A DNA stretch of 64,000 bases from contig NC_066855.1 in assembly GCF_001640805.2 (NCBI RefSeq), positions 2,282,342 through 2,346,341 on the forward strand, in the 5' to 3' direction. Under the pieces are notes generated by a model. It was given only the letters and a program-made list of their open reading frames with translations, was not told the DNA's origin and did no database searches. The position numbers and the translations under genes were made by a program. Every line of letters starts with the position of its first letter. Position 1 is the stretch's first letter. Source of the DNA: Lates calcarifer (Eukaryota > Chordata > Actinopteri > Centropomidae). Shown piece after piece: positions 62,346 to 64,000 of this stretch.

Positions 62346-63918
62346 GGGACCATGATACATACTTCACACACAGTATAATGTAGTAAGCATCTAAATACTG
62401 TGCGTCCTTACATCACGTAGTGAGAATTAAAAAGTAATGAATCAACATGGGTCACAGGATTTTACCATCACATTTTCAGATCTGTAAAGGAAACATCAGA
62501 GAGAAAATCAACATAAACTGCAGCAATATTTACTATTTCAATGAAAAATCTAAATCAACTAATACACATTAGACACAACTTGTTGAATAATGGAACAAAA
62601 TCATTTAGGTTAAATGATTAATATATTACTTTGCTGTATTTGGTAAGCAGAAGTTCTGACGACTTTTGAAATAATTATCTACACCTCTCCCTACAAGCTC
62701 ATATCTCTGTGGGAATCCTCCGTTTATTACAACTCACATACAGAACTTTCTACTTTGATATCTTCCTTCATTAACTATATTAATCTGGAGAATGAACTCA
62801 TTCACTGTGTGGGTGTAGTTTTGTGTATATTTGTGTGTCTGGATATGTATCTTGTGTGTGTGGGTGTTTGGGATGTAATAATACTGTCTGTGAGAGTCTG
62901 TGTGCACGTGTAGTTCTATCTCTCACTGTTATTTTCTGCACGTGTACTCTCAGTTCGACGTCTTTGAACATTTGAGGCTCAATAACTTTTGCAATCTGTA
63001 TCTCTCTGTATGTCAAACAAGAAATCCCACATTGAGACCGTAATGTGGCTATTGTTGCAGCAGGCATCCAAAAGAAAAGTTGAGGAAAAAGGTTGCATGT
63101 TAATGTGCAAAACACCAATTTTTCTCAAGAGCTCTTGTGCTCACTTTTTTGGATGTTTGTCCTCTTATCACTAAGCAGTTGCATTTGTGTGGAGGTGGGA
63201 AGACAGTTGTCCAAAACACAGTACAGACTTGAAAGTGAGTTTTGAAGGTTTACCATCTTTGAGAAAATTTTACATTTGATTGATAAAATTGCAGCAGCTT
63301 GATGTAGTGAACAAGTCTTGTAAGCTAAAGAGCAAAATAGCAGACTACCCTGGAGAAGCAGCACTGCTCAGAGGATGTGTTTATGTATTTTTGTCAGGTG
63401 AAGTCTCTGTCAGACATTCCCACAATCAAGGACACACCAAAGCAGAGAAACATTGTGTCACAACATTGTGGCTTTCGAGTGGACGCGATGTTCTCTGTCT
63501 CACCAACAAAGAGAGAACAGCACACAGTGGGGCTGAGGCTCCAGCTCATGTGGTGCCTGCATGTGTTTCAAGTACCACATATCCATGCTCCCCGGGGAGT
63601 CAGTCTAGACTGACTGAGCCGTGATACGGGGAACTTAAGTGTGGGGAAACATATAAGTCCTTACAGCAGACAACTATATCAGACTTTAAGAAACTTTAAG
63701 AAAGAATGAGGCCGAATGAGAGACAGAAAGTTAATGGGCACAGAGAGAGAATTAGATTTTAAGAAGAACTAGCTGCTTCCTATATCATTTCTTATCACAC
63801 TTCCGAAAGCTACTGAGCTACAGTGTGCAATGGAAAGAGTGAGGTAAAAAGAGAAGGAGGTCAGCACAGATGCACACATTTAGTCATCACATGAATTGTA
63901 AGTAGCTCATGCTCACAT

Positions 63919-64000
63919 CTAGTCTTCATCTTTAATGAGGTCGGACCATGCTGCTTTGGTGATATATACCCCGTTGCCATGGAAGCGGTGGCCGTAGCAA
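63919..64000 (-). CDS. Possible last exon (partial) of the next upstream gene, unidentified
   Basis: On the minus strand, 26 codons run in from the window edge to a TAG at 63919-63921. They read CYGHRFHGNGVYITKAAWSD, then LIKDED. Third positions are mostly C or G in the first half, unlike the AT-rich DNA around, which suggests real coding sequence. I do not recognise the protein. If real, this gene lies upstream of pemt on the same strand and its 3' end faces the pemt promoter. Confidence 0.45.
   Translation of the reverse strand, partial: CYGHRFHGNGVYITKAAWSDLIKDED

Larger units (their letters stand above)
48771..63918. other. Intergenic region; no supported gene
   Basis: Fifteen kilobases upstream of pemt hold microsatellites, SINE and MITE-type repeats, and short chance ORFs. 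No run of exons, RNA gene or long conserved frame was found. Confidence 0.6.

Overview
The window is vertebrate genomic DNA, almost certainly from a ray-finned (percomorph-like) fish. It has one widely spaced gene with GT-AG introns, long (CA)n microsatellites, and remnants of interspersed repeats typical of fish genomes: a DANA/V-SINE-type tRNA-derived SINE, other tRNA-headed SINEs, a Tc1-like MITE, a hAT-like foldback MITE and a (CA)-tailed foldback repeat. There are no operons, and almost all short ORFs in the window are chance.

The one gene that can be fully reconstructed is phosphatidylethanolamine N-methyltransferase (pemt), on the minus strand from about 47.4 kb down to 3.9 kb. Seven coding exons (47292-47399, 45085-45192, 28338-28453, 20217-20362, 15197-15308, 7496-7570, 3906-3960) join with consistent phases and canonical splice sites into a 720-nt CDS for a 239-residue, four-helix membrane protein. 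It aligns end to end with the mammalian long PEMT isoform. Two positions of the published AdoMet-binding motifs differ from human (Val139 for the first Gly of GXG; Gly222 for the second Glu of EE).

Layout: 1-3.9 kb is the 3' flank or 3' UTR of pemt, with a 21-bp minisatellite at 0.18-0.51 kb. 3.9-47.4 kb is pemt; intron 2 alone is 16.6 kb. At 47.0-47.6 kb lies a CpG-rich promoter with a ZNF143/SBS-type element. A (TTTG)n run and an ~0.8 kb polypyrimidine tract lie just upstream of the gene. From 48.8 to 63.9 kb is intergenic repeat-rich DNA. At the right edge (63919-64000) a short open segment with coding-like codon use ends in a stop on the minus strand; it may be the last exon of the next gene.

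The best second-look items are: the altered AdoMet motifs; exon 5 bracketed at both splice sites by long (UG)n tracts; a second strong donor upstream of the ATG that could switch the protein N-terminus; a 25-bp hairpin in intron 2 that pairs fully only in the pemt-sense RNA; a perfect RFX X-box palindrome in intron 2; and the long polypyrimidine block next to the promoter. I found no wholly new gene system.
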